A stretch of 64,000 nt of DNA from Acrasis kona. Its lineage: Eukaryota; Heterolobosea; Eutetramitea; Acrasida; Acrasidae. Both the position numbers and the translations under genes were made by a program. Positions 1 to 12,742 of the stretch are shown in pieces. The stretch spans positions 1 to 64,000 of the forward strand of contig JAOPGA020000847.1 of NCBI GenBank assembly GCA_026419775.2. The letters run 5' to 3'. Each line of letters starts with the position of its first letter. The first letter of the stretch is position 1. Below the pieces are notes generated by a model, which had not been told where the DNA came from, searched no databases, and saw only the letters and a list, made by a program, of their open reading frames with translations.

Positions 1-358
1 TTTTATTTAAAAGTTTATTAAAATAGATTTCGTTTTCGTTGTATTTTGACTCAACCCCTGATCAGCAATGCGACAAAGTAATGGCAATTAAAACGATCTG
101 ACCATGGGACCTACTTCATTCTCCTTTCCACATTTCCTCAATTTGTCAATCGCAGATACATACTTAAAAATTGTTTTTAAATTAAAAATAAATTCAAGAA
201 ATTTCAAACCTTCAGAACGGGAGCTGCCTTAGTTTAAAAAATTCAATGATCATTGAAATTGGTTTTTTTTAATGCGAGGATCAAATGTTCCGAATCATTA
301 TTTGATGACATGATCAAATCATGTAGCGGATGTCCTTTCCAACTTACTAAAACAAACA
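1..358. other. AT-rich flank without a recognisable gene
   Basis: No long open frame, tRNA-like fold or repeat is evident here. The stretch follows the stop of the minus-strand gene that ends near 359, so it probably holds that gene's 3' untranslated region and intergenic DNA. Confidence 0.5.
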
Positions 359-3300
359 TTAAGATGGTTCAAAAATTTTAAACAAACTTTTTGTTGCTTC
401 TGATAAATTAAATTTGAAATTTTCAACATCATTTAAAAATAAATGTAAATTTTCAATTTCTTCATTGGAGTAATTCTTATTTAAATACCCTCTGTCTATC
501 AGCAACCTTATCATGTCAGAGAAGTATTTATTCTCTAACAGAAATTCAATTAGTTTTTTATTGCAATCCCTTGGAGTCATGTTTGACCTATACCCAATTG
601 TTATTTGAAACTCTTTGATGCAATTTTCAGCAAGCGGATATTTAGTATCTAAAAGCATATCTACTAAGCTTGCATAGTTCTCATTCATTACAATCTCCTC
701 AATCACAGAAACCATTTCATCTGTTTTTACACTTTTATCTACAACCAACTCAAGTTGATTTGTAGATACTGATGATGATTTGCTCAACTTTTGAATTTCA
801 AACAAAATGAGTTCTATTATGTGAGAGTAAAGAAACAACAAATAAGTTACGTAATGAATCAAATAAACCAAGCGCATTCATTATGTCCCTTTTCTTTTCT
901 TGGTTTTTGCTTCTGATGGGCTCTAGTGAAGTGTATGGAATTAGAGGCTCCATGTCTACATTCTTGGACAGTTCGCTTAGCATGTTGTCCAACATTTTTT
1001 CAAAATCATCTTCTTGTTTCTGCTGCATATACTTGTTAGCTGTGATGCAAGCGGTCAAAAGTTACTTTTTTGTCCTGGTTGGAGGCAATATTGTTGAGTT
1101 TGAGCAGTTCATTTGCCCTCAAAGTCATTGTACCGTCGATGACCTCATCTATTGTGTCATGTTGATTCTCATCTCTTGGAGAGTTAACTCTGAATTCTCT
1201 TGGTGTCCTCACGCTTTCGCTCACAAAGGTCTAGGCGCTACGTTAGTTAAAATAGATCGCTTAACTCACCAATGCTGTTCCATGTGATGTATCAATGTTA
1301 ATTGCATCGGTAATCAAGTCGTATTTGGATGCATCTTGAGGCTAAGTGTAGTTAGTATATATTGTTTCTATATTTTGTGATTACATTGATGGGTGCGACA
1401 ACACTTAAACGATGTTTAATATTTCTTGTTGATATCTTTCGCAAGCTTCGTTTGCTTGTGACTTGACCGTCAGCATGGTTAATATTACCGCGATTTTGAG
1501 GAACATCCACGTTGCTCGGTTTGTCTTTCAAACAATATTTTTTTTGTGCCTTTTCAATACTGGAATCAATTTTACTCTTATCATCACTCTTTTTCTCAGA
1601 GTAGAATTTTTGTAACAAGTTGTGGTAAATTAATTTTCCATATGTCATCTTCGGATCAAAGTCATAATACGCCAGGACATCATTCATTCTCACTTCACCT
1701 TTCAACATTTCGTCCTCTCTTTAAATTTTAGAAAGTAGTTATTGTAATGAACATTACTTTCCAATCAAGAATTTATGAAGCCTTAGTAACTTATTTGCTT
1801 TATCCTCTGATGTCTGTAACACACTGATCAAGTTTATATTATGCTTTTGAAAACAATGAGAACAAAAAACAAATATGATTTACTCTTTCAAAGAGTCTCT
1901 CAATTACTATGTGCTTGTTCTTTAAAACATTTATCTGGTAGTTTAGGTTTGGCAAGGTATCTTCTAGTCCAGTTTGCTTGTTGTAACTATTTTTCCTAAC
2001 AGCCAGTATTCCAAAGTGTTTTGATTTGAAGTGATTACATTCTTTTATGATTCTATAATAACCATCTTTAGCTAATTCTAATCGACTGTGCTCTGCTTCA
2101 ATGTCGCCTAGTCTGTTGAATATATTTGTCACATACATCAATTGTATGGTATATTCGGAGCATCTATCCAGAGCAAATAAAAACATTAATGTTAATATTC
2201 TATCTGGCTTGTTCTCACCGCTTGATTCAATATATGCTGATTTATCTAACCTAGTCTCACAATTTCTCTTGTTCAAATAGTGCCACACTACACGATAGCT
2301 ATAATAAACATTCAAAAATCCATCAATTAAATCTGAAGCATTTGTACAAGGCAACAACCCCCGTAGGGCATCACCTAGTTTTTTTGTAAAATTCTTAATT
2401 GTACAAAACCTTTTGATGGCATCAGATCCTCTCTTAATCATCAAATCCATAACTGATTTGTCTTCATATGTACACTAAATGTAAATAAACGCTAATGACA
2501 ATAATAATACCTGTATATTAAACCGACTCAACATGATGCTCATAAACACCTCTCTTTCTTCTTTTCTTAATATTTTGAACTTGATGTGCATTGAGGTGGG
2601 GTTTGTATTTGACATGTATAATAACATGTTTGGATGATCAATATTCGACTTATCCATCACCACCTCCAAAACATGATTCAAATGAACTCTATGAAAACTA
2701 TATTTGGAATCAATGAAGAACAATCCTCTATCAGTGATAATCATCACTCCTCTTTCTAAATTACCTACAATGTGGTCCTTGTACTCTGGAAATCCAACAT
2801 TACATGCAAAATAAATTTTTTTTACTTTGCGCTCAATAAAATGTAAAATGGACTCATAAGCTATTATTTGATGAATAAAATACAAAAACAATACACACCA
2901 TTTTGTCCACTTCTGGTGCTATTTGGTATCTTGATTATATCCTTTTCCTTGTTAATAAAAGACCAATCCGTAAGGCCCATAGTAACCGGTGCATCTGTTC
3001 CCGTAATTAAAGGTGGTGATAAAAAGTCATTTTCTACCAGTTCCAAATACCTCTTTACAATGTTAATACGCATCATATTGTGGATGGACATACAGGTTCA
3101 TTACCAATGACAAAGGGTCCTACAAATGCTTCATAACAATCCTTCAAGTGAGATAAAAAGATATCTCTGTAGTAATTATCGAAATGAATTAACATCTCGC
3201 TGGTGGCATTTTTGTCACTGAGCGAATTGGTCCTGATGATAATGTAAGAAGGATCCTCTGGTTTCTTTCTCAACCAAACATTTACAACCTCCTTGATTTC

Positions 3301-3400
3301 TTTTATGAGTATGACTTCTCTGAGTACATACTTGACATTAATGTTTTGTTGCTTATTCTCCTCTGCTCTTCAGACACAGAAATTTAGTAAAGCAATATCT
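359..3400 (-). CDS. unrecognised multi-exon protein (possible GRAM/DUF639-like segment)
   Basis: At least eight coding blocks join in frame across short GT..AG introns. One runs from 3053 to 3093 (41 nt); others lie near 2840-2885, 2475-2510, 1850-1875, 1720-1757, 1340-1385, 1220-1260, 1025-1070 and 815-852. The product is roughly 900 residues, has no signal peptide and is lysine/asparagine rich. One block (about 2510-2850) reads as alternating strands ending in a helix, with a GVMIITDRGLFFI core. This resembles a GRAM/PH-like fold or the plant DUF639 family, but the match is weak. The start is unresolved: the first exon lies upstream of an acceptor near 3360 and abuts the divergent dehydrogenase start at 3454. 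I do not recognise a family with confidence. Confidence 0.6.
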
Positions 3401-3453
3401 CCATGGATCAATTGTAATTGGTATACTATTAGATCGATAAAAATAAATCTAAC

Positions 3454-4485
3454 ATGCAAGGTGTCGTACTACCTGGAGACAGAAAACTCGTAATCAAGGA
3501 TTTTGATGTCCCTGAGCCTACTATCGGTCAAGTTCTCATTCAAATCAAAGCGTCATCTTTATGTGGAAGCGACTTGAGAGCCATTTACCGACCCACAGAC
3601 CAAGGGCACGGACCAGAAGCATACAAAGGGGTTATAGCCGGACATGAGCCTTGTGGAGTCATACATAAGCTTGGTGAAGGTGTTGTAAATTTCAAAGTTG
3701 GAGACCGAGTAGTAATGTATCACATAGCAGGTTGCGGTTCCTGCAGACATTGCCGCAAAGGTTGGATGATAAGTTGCTCTGATGAATCTAGAGGGGCCTA
3801 TGGTTGGCAGAGAAATGGAGGTCACAGCCAATTCATGATTGCAGATGAAAGAACATTGGTCCGTCTTCCCGATTACTTGACATACCTTGATGGCGCAATG
3901 GTTGCGTGCGGTGTTGGCACTGCCTACGCAGCAATTTGTAGGGCCAATGTATCTGGATCTGATAAAGTCCTCATCACTGGTATGGGACCAGTTGGTGTTG
4001 GCCTTGCCTTACTCTGTAAAGCAATGGGTTCACGTGTTTTTGCTGTTGAGGCCATGAAAGAGAGAATTGAATTTGCAAAAAGTGTTGGTGTTGAAGACGT
4101 CGTCCACCCTGACGACTTGGACACATTGAAGAAGTGGACCGACGGTGATGGATATGAAGTTACATTTGATTGTTCTGGAAACTCATCCGCAAGACACTTG
4201 TGTTTGGAAATGGCACGTGACTGGGGTAGAGTCGTTTTTATCGGTGAGGGTGGGACGGTTTCCTTCGAACCTTCTCCTTTGCTAATACACAAACAACTCA
4301 CATTACATGGATCTTGGGTGTGCAGCATAAGTCAGATGGAGGATTTGGTAGAATTGTTGGTTAGATGGAAACTTCACCCTGAAGTGCTTGTTACACACAA
4401 GTTCAGATTAGACCAAGCCAAGGAAGCGTATGAACTATTTGATTCTGGAAAGACAGGAAAAGTAGCAATTGTGTTTGAAGATTAA
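3454..4485 (+). CDS. zinc-dependent medium-chain alcohol dehydrogenase (sorbitol/threonine dehydrogenase-like)
   Basis: Single-exon protein of 343 residues, typical for the zinc MDR superfamily, which oxidises alcohols with NAD(P). Visible marks are the catalytic zinc ligands C37 (in LCGSD) and H64-E65 (GHEP), the structural zinc cysteines C94, C97, C100 and C108, and a Rossmann loop GMGPVG at 176-181. An acidic residue (E199) follows the second Rossmann strand, which usually means NAD rather than NADP. The substrate cannot be told; polyol or threonine dehydrogenase-like is the closest general class. The ATG at 3454 fits the family N-terminus and lies close to the divergent upstream gene. Confidence 0.92.
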   Translation: MQGVVLPGDRKLVIKDFDVPEPTIGQVLIQIKASSLCGSDLRAIYRPTDQGHGPEAYKGVIAGHEPCGVIHKLGEGVVNFKVGDRVVMYHIAGCGSCRHCRKGWMISCSDESRGAYGWQRNGGHSQFMIADERTLVRLPDYLTYLDGAMVACGVGTAYAAICRANVSGSDKVLITGMGPVGVGLALLCKAMGSRVFAVEAMKERIEFAKSVGVEDVVHPDDLDTLKKWTDGDGYEVTFDCSGNSSARHLCLEMARDWGRVVFIGEGGTVSFEPSPLLIHKQLTLHGSWVCSISQMEDLVELLVRWKLHPEVLVTHKFRLDQAKEAYELFDSGKTGKVAIVFED

Positions 4486-4713
4486 ATGTAGTGCTACTAT
4501 TCATCTTTCTCTTTGTTTTCATATAGAATTTTTAAAGTTTCATAGCCTGTCTTCCCCAATGTTTTAAAATCGCCTTTTGCGGCGGTTTGAATTCCCTAAC
4601 AAAACAATCTAGCAGGGTTGATGAAGCTCTTCAAAATTCAATGATCTTCGTTACAACCAACAAAACGAAGAGACTGACATTGACTGATTGTAAGGTTGTT
4701 GAGCCAGGTCAAG

Positions 4714-7700
4714 ATGAAGAATACACCATCTATAGATGATATGATCGTATCCACACCAGTGTTTATCAATATCAAAAACTGTGGCCTTGACAAAACAAAA
4801 AATAAATGGGTTACGGGGACTATCAAAAGTATAAATCTTGAGGCAGAGAGCTTGATTGTCGAATGTGATAAAAACGAGGATGAGCGGATATCCAAAAAGG
4901 TTTGCGAACACTTCTCGTTCAATTAATCGACAATTGCAGGATTTTGAGTGTGCACCAAAAGATCTTTTATTGAAGAACCCTGCTCAAATGGACTCAGCAG
5001 ATGATGTTTCTACACTTTTATTCCTCCACGAAGCGTCTTTGTTGTACAATCTTCAACACAGATATGACAGAGAGTAAGCGAAAACCAATACTCATCGATA
5101 ACATGATCCAGTGCAATCTATACCTACAATGGACCAGTGTTAATTGCAATTAACCCAAACAAAAACCTCCCTGATAGCTTATATGGTTCGCAGACTATCG
5201 AGGCATATACCGGACAACCTCTGGGCAGTTTATCACCTCATGTTTATGCAATTGCTGATGAGGCATTTAGAAAGTAAGCACTTTTAAAAATGTTGATTAA
5301 TAAAATGTAGTTTGATGTCACACCAAAAGGACCAATCAATATTGGTGTCCGGTAGTAGTGGGTCAGGTAAGACTGAGACCACAAAACACTTGCTGAGATA
5401 CTTTGCTGCAATGAGCAAGAAATCTTACGGCAGTGCTTCGTTATCACCAAGCAACGCAACGCCCAATGTTAGAAAATCAACATCAATAGAAAATCAAATC
5501 ATCAACAGCATGACAGTTTTGGAAGCTTTTGGAAATGCATCAACCAACACCAACAACAACTCTAGTCGTTTTGGAGGACTAATCAGAGTACAATTCGCTG
5601 CCGATACAGGTGCCATCGAAGGAGCCATCATCCAAACACATTTACTTGATCGCACCAGACTGGTACAAGCACAAAACAACGAATCAAACTTTCACATTTT
5701 CTACCAACTATTGGAAGGAATGACGCTCGATGATCAAAAGATCCAATTCAACTACTTGCAAAACACAAAAGAAGCGTCCCATCACTCCGTGTCACATTTC
5801 AAAAACACCAAAAATTCAATGAACATGTTAGGGTTCACTTCATCCGACCAACAAGACATTTTTAACATTTTATTAGGCATCCTATACATGGGCAACGTCG
5901 AAATACAACAATTAGATTCAACGTGTGGCATATCGCCTGATGGACGGATCGCATTAGAAAAGGCATGCAAACTATTACAAATTGATTTGGAACGCATACA
6001 AAATACATTACTACAACGAACGGTCACAGTTGGACGCGAAAGTTACATTGTGAAATTAACCATTCAACAATGCACATATGCAAGAGATAGCATGAGCACA
6101 TTTTTGTACCAATCGCTTTTCGATCACATTGTGTCAAGGATCAACTCTCAACTAACGTGTCAAAAATCAGAAACAAATTCTCATTACATTAACATTTTGG
6201 ATTCGACAGATTCCACGGAAGTACGTTCCAAATCACTCGATAAACTTTGTATGGATTGGTGTCACGAATCAATCCTTGACATTTTTCGTGATCATTGCAT
6301 CTCGGTTGACCAATCGGAATTTAGGCGCGAAAACGTCGCCTTCAATTCCATCCTGTCGCCACTAAGCAACCAATCATGGACGGATCACTTGTCCAAACTT
6401 TTAACCATTTTGGATCAAGAATGTCAAATTGCCAAGTCAACCACAAAATCACTTTACGACAAATTAGATGCCGAACATTTGCTCACAGTGCCCTATACAT
6501 CCGGAGATACCACCTATCAACCGGACGATTGGTTGAAAGAAAATCGCGATCACGTCGTATTGGATCAATTGGAATGCATCAAGAAATCAAATCTACTCCG
6601 TAACGTCATCATGCCTCAAATTCCACAACAATTCCAATCCTTCTACTTGAGTCAATTCAAAATCACGTTACGAAGCATGTTACAGATCGTGACCGGCAGC
6701 GAATTGTACTTCATCAAGTGCTTTCGTCCCAATCCATCGTTCAAACCATCCAATGGATTCGATGATGAATTCATGATTGGTCAATTTGCCCATCAAGGCA
6801 TTTTCGATCACATTTCGATTCGACAAAAATCATACTCCACTCGAATGCCAATCTCACAATTCAAGAATCGTTACAAAATGTTGATGGACCAAAATCAACA
6901 AGATCCATTTCAATCGTTACCGATTCAATCCCTAAAGGATCGCATTCGAACGGGGTTGACCAAAATGTACATTTCACATCCATTAGTTCACAAATTAGAA
7001 AACATCAGGAACATCACCCTACAACGTAGCAGCGCGATCGTTGCGAGCGCTCTGAAATCAAGATTCGTTCGATCCGAATTGAACCATTTGAAATCAAGAT
7101 GCGTCCAGGCACAATCGCTCATAAGAGGACACCTAATCAGATCGAATCACTTTCAATTAAAAATGTATCGATACGTATCTCCCATTCAAGCCGTTTTCAA
7201 ATCCAAATCCATCCGTTCGATCCATCGATCCAATTTGATGAAAATTTTAAAAATTCAACAATTTTGCAAACGATATTTGATACAAGATAAAACCAAAACA
7301 AACGATCGAAGAATCAAATTGGCCACTTTGATCCAATCCATTTACAGATCGAACATTTCGAGAATGCATCATTTGGATCGCAAACAAGAAGCAAGTCACT
7401 TGGCCAACATTCAATTACAAAAACAAACCATCAAAGCAGAGCTCTACCTATTGGATCAAAAAAAAAATAACGTGAATCCATTACCAACATCATCATCATC
7501 CACATCATCATCAAATTCCATTTCGAACATTACGCCCATTCATTCGATAGAAAACGATAAATTGAGGGCACAATGTGAATTATTGAATAAACAATTGAAT
7601 CAATCTCAACAAGATCATGGTAATTTGGAATTTCAATTCATGACGTTACAGGTCGAACACGAGAATGCATTACAATCGTTAAATAGAGTGACCACCGAAA

Positions 7701-9526
7701 AGGCATTGCTTCGATTACAATATCAAGAATTAGAACACGAACATTCGCTCGAGAAAAAGAGCAGACAACAATTAGAAAAGGAATCCAATCATCGTAAAAA
7801 AGAATTACAGATCGAATTGGAATCTTTACAAAAATCAAATGTTGAGTTGACCGACAAACAATCACAAATGGACGATCAAATGGAACAAATCAAATCACAA
7901 AGCGCGAGCATGAAATCACAATTCGTGAAGGAAGTTAAAATCAAACAGAAATTAAAAGAAGCCAATAAGAAATTACAGAACGATTTGGATCAGTTATGGG
8001 ACGATATGGATGCGGTCAAGGACGAAACCAGCGCCCAACTGTCTCAAATCACCAACGAACGTGATTCGTTGATCACCGAATTTTCATCATGCAAATCGAA
8101 ATTAAATCATTTGCAAGAATTATTGAATTCCATTCACAAGGAAAGAGGAGCATTGGCACAAGCCAAGCAACGAGAAATGTGGATCGACATTCAAAAATGT
8201 CTGCATCAGATGCAATGCGACGAACAAGAGGCAGCCGAGCGCTTGATCGTCCACGTTATTTTCGAAATGCACATTCATAGCTATCAACAGGACCTAATCG
8301 CCACTCCTTGTTTTTTGATTTATCAATTAATTTACATGTGGATCAAACATGCGAGAGATTATAAGCGATTGATCACTCTGGCGACCAATAGCTTGCGCGC
8401 CATCGTTACTTTACATGTGGATCATCCCGATAGTTTGATTTACTGGTGGAGCAATTTATCGGAATTGTTAAATTTGTTCACGAGCGATTCTTGTTTGAAT
8501 TCGTTGTTGGTCCATTTGACGAGCGGAGTCGGCGCTAACGGAGCGATTGGTGGCGAGATTGAGAATGGCGAGAATCAGAATGGGGAGATTGAAAATGTCG
8601 AAATAAATGATTTAATCTTGTGTAACGTGAATCACTACGTTTCTTGTAGTGAAAATTATTCTTTTGACGAGGATCATATTATTTTCGAAACGGACGAGCC
8701 GTTGAGTCCTACTGCGTTGAGTCCTGATGGTTTGAATCAAATGCCTTTGCATAGGGGTCATGCATTCGCGATTTGGTTGAAGAATTTGTGTATTTTGTAT
8801 GTAAAGACGATGGTCATCTTGTTGAAGGATGCACAAAATAAAATGATACCCATCTTGAAGCATTTGCTGATGGATGATATTAAAAATAATGTTACAATTT
8901 TGTTAAAGGTGTTACGGGATGTTTTCCAACAGTATAAAAAGTGTAATTTGTCCAGGAGTAGTTTGATTTACATGTTTGGTCAAATCATGTATTTTATTGA
9001 TGCCAATCTATTTAATCAAATATTGCTTCGAAAGGATTTGTGTAGCTTTACAAAGAGCGTGGAGATTAAATTGGCAGTTGCCATGGTTGACACGGAGGTG
9101 TCGCAGTGGATGAACCATTCCTTTAGCTTGGATCATGTTAGACAGGCTGTTACCTTGTTAATGACTCGTAAGGATGTGTTGGTGGATGAGCAGATACAAG
9201 GTCAATGTATTCCTCTGCTCACTCCCAGTCAGATTATAAAGTTATTGAGTATGTACACCAGGACTGAATTTGAAGAGCCAGTACCAGAAAATATCTTTTC
9301 TCGCTTGTCTAATATGGATGGAGGTGTACTCATGTTGGATTTGAATAAAATACAGACTACTAGTGATGTGCGTCAGGTTGTTAGCAATTCTATTGTACAG
9401 TCGCAGTTGCACTTTCTGTCTTTTCCACAAAGTGTTCGGGAGGAGATTGAAGCTAAATGGAATCAGAACCAAACAGAGGCACCACAAATGCCACAAATCA
9501 AAAAGAGAAAAGGTTTTTTTAAATAA
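4714..9526 (+). CDS. myosin V-like protein with dilute (DIL) domain, degenerate switch II
   Basis: Four exons (4714-4899, 4940-5073, 5112-5273, 5311-9526) give 1565 residues in frame. In order: a short SH3-like N-terminus, a myosin head with P-loop GSSGSGKT at 175-182, switch I NNNSSRFGG, an IQ-like neck (about 7020-7380), a Ser-rich linker (about 7490-7530), a coiled coil (about 7560-8150) and a C-terminal DIL cargo domain with LFNQILLRKDLCS. This order is that of class V myosins, which carry vesicles along actin. The switch II motif, normally DIYGFE or DISGFE, reads DSTDST with no gap in the alignment, so the hydrolysis glycine and glutamate are missing. Introns are 36-40 nt and all lie in the first 600 bp. 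Confidence 0.93.
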
Positions 9527-9587
9527 AACAAAATTATTTTGTAATTATGTCATCGTTACAATAAACTTCCAGAAGATTTTAGAATTC

Positions 9588-11180
9588 ATGAGGTCGTCAA
9601 AGAAGAACAATGTGGTGGTGGAGTGGAAAGGAACCTTACCAAACACAAATATTGCTGTGGATTCTTTTCTAGTAAAAAATGCTGTTGCATATTTCCTGTC
9701 ACACGCTCACTCAGGTAACAATGTTATTTCGGTGAGATAACACTTTACAGATCATCATGTGGGTCTTTCAGGAAAATTTTTTCAAAAGGATGACAAGAGG
9801 AAGATTTATTGCACAGAATTAACAAAAACACTGATAAGTGCCAAATGTCCTCAACTATCTGGTTATTTTGAGGTACTCAACATGAATGAAGAGAGAGTGT
9901 TATTTTTCGATGGTGTGCCGATACATGTGACCCCATTAAATGCCAATCACTGCCCTGGTTCTGTAATGTAAAGTCAAATTTACTTTTAAACTTTAACTTT
10001 TTAGGTTTTTATTCGAATCGAACCATGGAACCACATTGTATACTGGTGATTTTAGATTTGAGCGCGAAGATTTGAGTGAAAATTCGTTCAGCTTCCTCAA
10101 AGACAAGAAGATTGATAAAATATTTTTGGACTCAACTTTTTGTGATCCAATGTTTGAACATCTCCCAACAAGAGTATAGATTCATTTATAACAAAAATGT
10201 AACATTAACAGAGGCAATCAATCGATGCTGTGATTAATTTCCTCCAAAAAGATAACAGCCAAATTGTTTATCTTGCTTTTGATATGTTGGGCACAGAACC
10301 TTTATTAATTGCCATTGCTCAGCACTTTAATGTCAAAGTAAAAAAACACCTGTAGAGAATCATTAACCATTAAGTTGTATGTAGATAAGAAAGCATTTCC
10401 TGCTAATAGATTTCGTGAGATGATGAGTCTTACATTTCTTAAAAAACATTTAACGTCCAAACCAACAAAGTTTAGATTAGTGGGTCACAAAGTATTGTTT
10501 GATATGGCAGATAACCGTAAGAAACTTCCTTGCTAATCTAATCAATTAAAATTTAGCATACAAAAATAAGGAAGGCGGACTCTTAGTGAGGGGAACTACA
10601 ATGTGGACCAGACAGGAATATGAGCAGGCATGTCTACACTACAAAAAGTTATTTAATGTTCAAATAGAGTTTAGGACTATCTAACATACAATCATATTTT
10701 GATAGACCCAAAGTGATGCCAAATGGAGTCCATCAATTTATATTTTCAATGCATAGTTCTTTTAGTGAACTTCGACACTTTGTAAAAATTGTAAATAAAA
10801 ATAAAGCACAAGTCACACCCCTCAGCCATGCCATTGCATCTGTTGGCAAGGGAGTTGATGTTTTAAGATATTTTTGTGATATTTCGGAACCTGTTCTGAA
10901 CCAGAAGACTAGAAGAAACTACGTCTATAAAATTGAGGACGAATTTGACTTTTCCTATACGAATCATTCTGACATTCTCCTGACACAAATAACAAGCTCT
11001 ATTGAAGAAAATTTGACACCACCCACTCATTACGATTTAACCAACGATGATGTGTTTGATGAACAACATTTAAAGAGATTATTTGAGGATAGTCCACCAT
11101 CTAAAAGACTTAGAGAGGACGACGTAAAAGCGGAACAGAAATCAAAAAAGATTAAATCACTTTTTGATTTGTTAGAATAA
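9588..11180 (+). CDS. DCLRE1C: Artemis/SNM1-like metallo-beta-lactamase nuclease
   Basis: Exons start at 9588-9714, 9751-9967, 10005-about 10172 and about 10212, and continue through further 37-60 nt introns to the stop at 11180. The joined protein has the metallo-beta-lactamase HAHSDHH metal site split across the first intron, then NANHCPGSVM, LYTGDFR and a DSTFCDP motif. The C-terminal beta-CASP part (GTTMWTRQEYE, FSMHSSFSELRHFV, TPLSHAIASVGKGVD) matches Artemis more closely than SNM1A/B. Artemis opens hairpins and trims ends in non-homologous end joining in the nucleus. The tail is short and lysine-rich. The exon junction near 10650-10705 is the least certain. Confidence 0.87.
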
Positions 11181-11373
11181 ATACTTTAGTTTGTGTCATA
11201 TATAGATGATATTTAGTCATTGAGAATGACTGTTATGCTTTTAATTTGTTCTTCTCACCCACTCCTGCCTATACTCCGTTGTTGAATTGTAAGGAAGAAC
11301 CAATCGTCAACCGGCCAATATTGCGGTTGTTTTCAAAAATCGAAGAAGGTTCTATTAGATACCAACATCATAC

Positions 11374-12090
11374 ATGGAGAACGACCTACTACCGCAAGTT
11401 CTTGAGCGCGTTCGTAGCCCTATAGACGATGCTATGCCCATTTTAAAATCAATTATCGGAGCAATGATAGCAGTTGTTATTTTCCTCTGTGTTGTCTTGC
11501 CCATTCTTGCCGGTGTCACAGCATACGATATTGATGCTTGGGGTGATATTTTTAATGGCATTGACCCTTACTTGTGGGCCGGTGTCGGTATTGGTTTTGT
11601 TATTGGATTCAGCGTCATCGGAGCAGGATGGGGAATTACAGTTGCTGGATCAAGTATTATGGGCGCTTGTGTAAGAGCACCACACATCAAGAGCAAAAAC
11701 CTTATCAGCATTATTCTTTGTGAAGCTGTTGCCATTTACGGAATTATCATGGCCATCATTCTAAGCACTCAGTACAAGTTCGACAAGGACGGATCTGGAA
11801 ACCCAACTCAATATGACTACGCTTCCTCCGGTTACATTCTATTCACCGCCGGACTTACTGTCGGACTTGGAAACTTGGCCTGCGGGTATGTTAATTAATT
11901 TACACTGCACTAACGTTAATAAAGAGCCGCTGTTGGAATCATTGGAGCAGGTTGCGCAATCGCCGATGCTGCCAACGGAGCCTTGTTCGTTAAAATTTTG
12001 GTCATAGAAATTTTCGCTAGTGCTTTGGGAATTTTTGGTATCATTGTCGGAATTATTATGCAATCAAAGGCTAACTTCACAAATCAATAA
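11374..12090 (+). CDS. VMA16: V-type H+-ATPase proteolipid subunit c''
   Basis: Two exons (11374-11885 and 11925-12090, a 39-nt intron) encode 225 residues with five hydrophobic segments. The length and the extra N-terminal helix identify c'' rather than c. The proton-carrying glutamate is E117 in [11 protein letters not shown], and the second proteolipid repeat has the typical [15 protein letters not shown] and [12 protein letters not shown] stretches. It forms part of the rotating membrane ring of the V-ATPase that acidifies contractile vacuole, lysosome and food-vacuole membranes. Confidence 0.95.
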
Positions 12091-12164
12091 ACTTAAACAA
12101 ATTGAAAAACGCAAAATAAATCATTTTGATAAAAACACTCATTAAGTACTCTTTTGCTTTATTA

Positions 12165-12716
12165 TTACAAACACCCGAAAGATAATTTCTTTGGCGACAT
12201 GAGCTCAATGTCTACTCCATTTGTGGAGAGTGTCATGCTAACAACTGTTACAAGACAGTCCTCTGTTATCTCGTTATTGTCAAACCTTACACAACCTTCT
12301 ACATTACTCAACTTCCAGCATTGTGGCTCTATCTTTTGTTCGATTGGAATGAATCTGTCGAAAAAAGGTTCGTCGTCATCAAAGCGTATGATGGCATTTA
12401 AAGTATTGTTCTTAAAGTTCGCATTCATACCGATTGTTGTGTTTAGTTCTATTTGGTAATCTTCTGTACCCTTTTCCGTAAGAATATTACATATTGTCGT
12501 GCTCGGCGCTGTCTTGCTACATTTCAAAGAAGACTTGTCCTCGTAATTTGGTACGATCTGCTTTAACCTCTCGGCTTCCTCTTTTCTTTGTTTATTTAAT
12601 TGTGCGTGGAAGGGACATGCCTTGGGTACTTCGCCATCAACTAGGCCATAGTGTTCATAGCTTAATGCTATTTGGACGATAAACAACAAGAACACGAACG
12701 CTGTTTGCTTGATCAT
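12165..12716 (-). CDS. small secreted protein, unrecognised
   Basis: 183 residues in one exon. An N-terminal hydrophobic stretch (MIKQTAFVFLLFIVQIALS) looks like a cleavable signal peptide. The mature part has seven cysteines and three N-glycosylation sequons, consistent with a secreted or lysosomal protein. No family is recognised. Its start is 26 bp from the divergent start of the next gene at 12743. Confidence 0.65.
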   Translation of the reverse strand: MIKQTAFVFLLFIVQIALSYEHYGLVDGEVPKACPFHAQLNKQRKEEAERLKQIVPNYEDKSSLKCSKTAPSTTICNILTEKGTEDYQIELNTTIGMNANFKNNTLNAIIRFDDDEPFFDRFIPIEQKIEPQCWKLSNVEGCVRFDNNEITEDCLVTVVSMTLSTNGVDIELMSPKKLSFGCL

Positions 12717-12742
12717 AAGACCTTTTACAATTATTAAAACGG

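Noticed and set aside
4540-4620. possible tRNA T-arm (GGTTTGAATTCC) in the gap before the myosin gene
   Set aside because: No matching acceptor, D or anticodon stems could be drawn around it.
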